NCBI GenBank assembly: GCA_034359265.1
Contig: CP136892.1
Location: forward strand, 81,150,001 to 81,214,000
Reading direction: 5' to 3'
Source: Canna indica
Taxonomy: Eukaryota > Streptophyta > Magnoliopsida > Zingiberales > Cannaceae
DNA: 64,000 bases
In this document: piece by piece, positions 62,021 through 64,000 of the stretch
Numbering within the stretch: the first letter of the stretch is position 1
Layout of the letters: each line of letters starts with the position of its first letter
Program-made: the position numbers and the translations under genes
The notes under the pieces: model-generated
The model's database searches: none
Told to the model about the DNA's origin: nothing
Seen by the model: only the letters and a program-made list of their open reading frames with translations

Positions 62021-62555
62021 AGATCTAATATATCATGAATAGTGAAATTAATTAGAACAAAATTAAATTGACATCCGCATGCATTTCACGTACTTTTTTA
62101 ACGCAATGCATGCATGCAGTATACAAATTACAACAGCCCCGAACCGGTTCCTATTTGCTGCCGTCACCAGCTATTGTGCCTCTAACAGTACCTCTTTTCT
62201 TCCTTTAATTCTTTATTACAATCAATATTCATCTATCTATCAATCTATCAAATTAATTATTAAGTTGCAATATAAATATATATACCACTCATGAGAACAT
62301 GAGATTAATTCGCTTTTATTCTTAATTAACCACACATATAACTTAATTAATTTATATGATTTAAGTAGTATAATATAATGCATAATCGAAGTCTCATGAA
62401 CTAGATGGAATTAGTTTGACGTATTACTGTACACAGATGAGCCTAACAAATCCAGTCTTTATTCTTCTTCTAATTGCCGATGCCCGGCCCAAACTTTGAT
62501 GGTGCAGTAATTCGCCACGTGGCAGATCGGATGCATGATTTTTCAGTTGCATAAT
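62021..62555 (+). repeat. Duplicated block, copy B
   Basis: Direct repeat of 32496-32990. It keeps TGCATGCATGCA (62107-62118) and GCCACGTGGC (62514-62523), lacks the ~60 bp present in copy A, and has different sequence in place of the (TA)n run (about 62147-62280). Confidence 0.85.
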
Positions 62556-62561
62556 CTTTTT

Positions 62562-62966
62562 GAACATGTTTGGTATCATATATATATATATATATATATA
62601 AGTCTAATATAGTATTAGGATAATACTATACAGTGTTTGGAAATGGTATTAACTAATACCTGCACTAAAAATAGTATCACATAAATTGACATAAGGTGTA
62701 TTAGTAATATACTCTCAAAGCTCTTCATTAGCCTGCACTAGAACTTTCAATTTTTTGGATACTCATTTTATCTTCGGCCAAAAATTTAAATTTTTTTTTT
62801 TTAATTTATGAAATATTTTTAATAATAAAATATATTATATAATTTTTATATTATATTATATTATATTATATTATATTATATTATATTATATTATACAGGT
62901 TAGTGAGTTAGCCAATACAGATTAATACTATATATGCTAATACTATACGATGTACCAAACGAGCCC
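62562..62966. mobile_element. Tourist-like MITE beside copy B
   Basis: The right end (reverse complement GGGCTCGTTTGGTAC) and the left end GAACATGTTTGGTATC form a degraded inverted repeat. Flanking triplets TTT and TTA fit the 3-bp duplication of this group. It contains a (TATTA)n run at 62847-62895. Confidence 0.55.
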
Positions 62967-63327
62967 TTAGTCATTAGACAATTACTAATTAATCTCATGC
63001 TAGTGGTTGATTAATTAAATCACTCGGACGTCCACTACTGGAAAAATGGGCATCAGCAACGGCTCTAGCCGTTGCCGGGCCGTTGCTGAAAACTATCAGC
63101 AACGGCTTGCAACGGCCCTACCCGTTGCAACGGAGCCGTGGCAGAAAAGCGCGTTGCTAATAACTTAGCAACATCTCAGCAACGACCGCTCGGGCCGTTG
63201 CTAATAATATTATCAGCAACGGTTTTGCCACGGACATGGAGCCGTTGCTGAAAACATTAATAGCAACGGCTGGTGAGTTCGTAGCTACGCCGTTAGTAAA
63301 AGACCGTTGCTAAGCCGTGGTTGTAGG

Positions 63328-63379
63328 TCATCAGCAACGGCTTTCCCACGGACGACCGTGGGAAAGCCGTTGCTGATGA
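63328..63379. repeat. Perfect 52-bp palindrome, CACTA-6
   Basis: Twenty-four-base arms, containing CAGCAACGGCTTTCCCACGG, around ACGA; the longest and cleanest version of this palindrome. Confidence 0.92.
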
Positions 63380-63655
63380 TGTGAACTTGGAAACAAAAAA
63401 AGTTAAAATTTCAAATTTACATTGATACATTGATACATTATCTGATACATAACTCACATACACATACACTCATACACACATTCATTCACACATCACAAAT
63501 ACACCAAGATATACATCAAAACAATTATATTTATATTGATAATTATCCACAATAGTATAAAAACTATTCAAATGAAAAATTGAAGTATCAATATCCAAAC
63601 AAAATAAATTAAACAAGTCCAATATCTCAGTAACAAAGTCAATATAAAAAAAATC

Positions 63656-64000
63656 TCACAATGACGATGGAGGATGGCATGGATCATATGGCGGGGTCTG
63701 GAGTGCTTGAGTGTACACCGGCGTGGATTGACTCGAGGACGATGGATGAGATGATGCCGAAGAGATGCCTGCTTCGGGATGACCTGACATGTTGCGTAGC
63801 ATAGCATGCATCTCCGCCATCATCTGACTCTGGCGCTCCATCATCTCAGTCTGACGCGCGACTGTCTCCTATAGAGTCCTTATTCTGCTACTATGATCAT
63901 AACTGGATCTGGAGGTAGACGGCCGCTCACCAGCGACAGGAGGGGTCGGTGCCCCAAGTGGCCCTAGCACGGCTCGCGCATGACCACTATCTGCAAAGCC
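63656..64000 (-). pseudogene. Last exon of the TNP1-like gene of CACTA-6, partial
   Basis: It reads MMERQSQMMAEMHAMLRNMS, then the Ser-rich tail ending YTQALQTPPYDP. Upstream in the same exon the Leu-Glu-Glu stretch meets a stop at TATAGAG (about 63871), where other copies have TCTAGAG. The remainder lies outside the window. Confidence 0.8.

Larger units (their letters stand above)
63033..64000 (-). mobile_element. CACTA-6, 3' part, runs off the window
   Basis: It starts (3' end on the + strand) CACTACTGGAAAAATGGGC, preceded by GTC as the likely target triplet. GCAACGGC subterminal repeats follow, then a perfect 52-bp palindrome at 63328-63379 and the last TNP1 exon. The element continues beyond 64000. 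Confidence 0.92.

Overview
This window is nuclear DNA from a flowering plant. It has spliced eukaryotic genes with GT-AG introns, a plant OTU deubiquitinase, a plant-only B3 transcription factor, a plant-type short-chain dehydrogenase, and a dense nest of plant CACTA, hAT, copia, LINE and Mutator-like elements. Genes and their flanks are AT-rich, but the dehydrogenase coding exon is very GC-rich at third positions. That pattern occurs in many monocots and in some asterids; I cannot name the species from sequence alone.

Layout. 1-4.4 kb: the last six exons of an OTLD1-like deubiquitinase (+ strand). 5.5-10.4 kb: a decayed LINE split by a small hAT-type MITE and a 3.3-kb hAT at the same target site, then by a third repeat. 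10.4-26.9 kb: a Ty1/copia element, itself part of a tandem-recombined structure. It is split by CACTA-2, which is split by the full-length CACTA-1, inserted within CACTA-2's own subterminal repeats. 28.1-28.8 kb: an intronless B3 (NGATHA-like) gene on the - strand. 29.8-30.5 kb: a Tourist-like MITE. 34.4-35.3 kb: an intact two-exon SDR dehydrogenase. 37.4-39.1 kb: a Mutator-like transposase remnant split by a LINE 3' end. 39.9-46.6 kb: a LINE on the - strand, interrupted by a hAT with a perfect 8-bp target duplication and by a CACTA element. 46.6-59.7 kb: a rearranged CACTA complex containing an inverted block (47.4-53.9 kb) and a complete nested CACTA-5. 62.0-62.6 kb: a near-copy of a block at 32.5-33.0 kb. 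63.0 kb to the end: the start of another CACTA element, CACTA-6.

How it works together. Only three loci look like working host genes: the deubiquitinase, the B3 factor and the dehydrogenase. They are unrelated to each other. The rest is a record of transposition: CACTA elements of one family carry a TNP2 transposase and a spliced TNP1-like second gene, and every copy examined has a different inactivating change. Their non-coding parts are better kept than their genes: subterminal GCAACGGC repeats, a perfect palindrome at the inner edge of the 3' subterminal region, a 26-bp minisatellite, and a ~200-nt hairpin upstream of TNP2 with paired (covarying) changes. That hairpin, the inversion that splits a LINE ORF1 (supported by matching target duplications and a restored reading frame), and the duplicated RY/G-box block upstream of the dehydrogenase are the observations most worth following.
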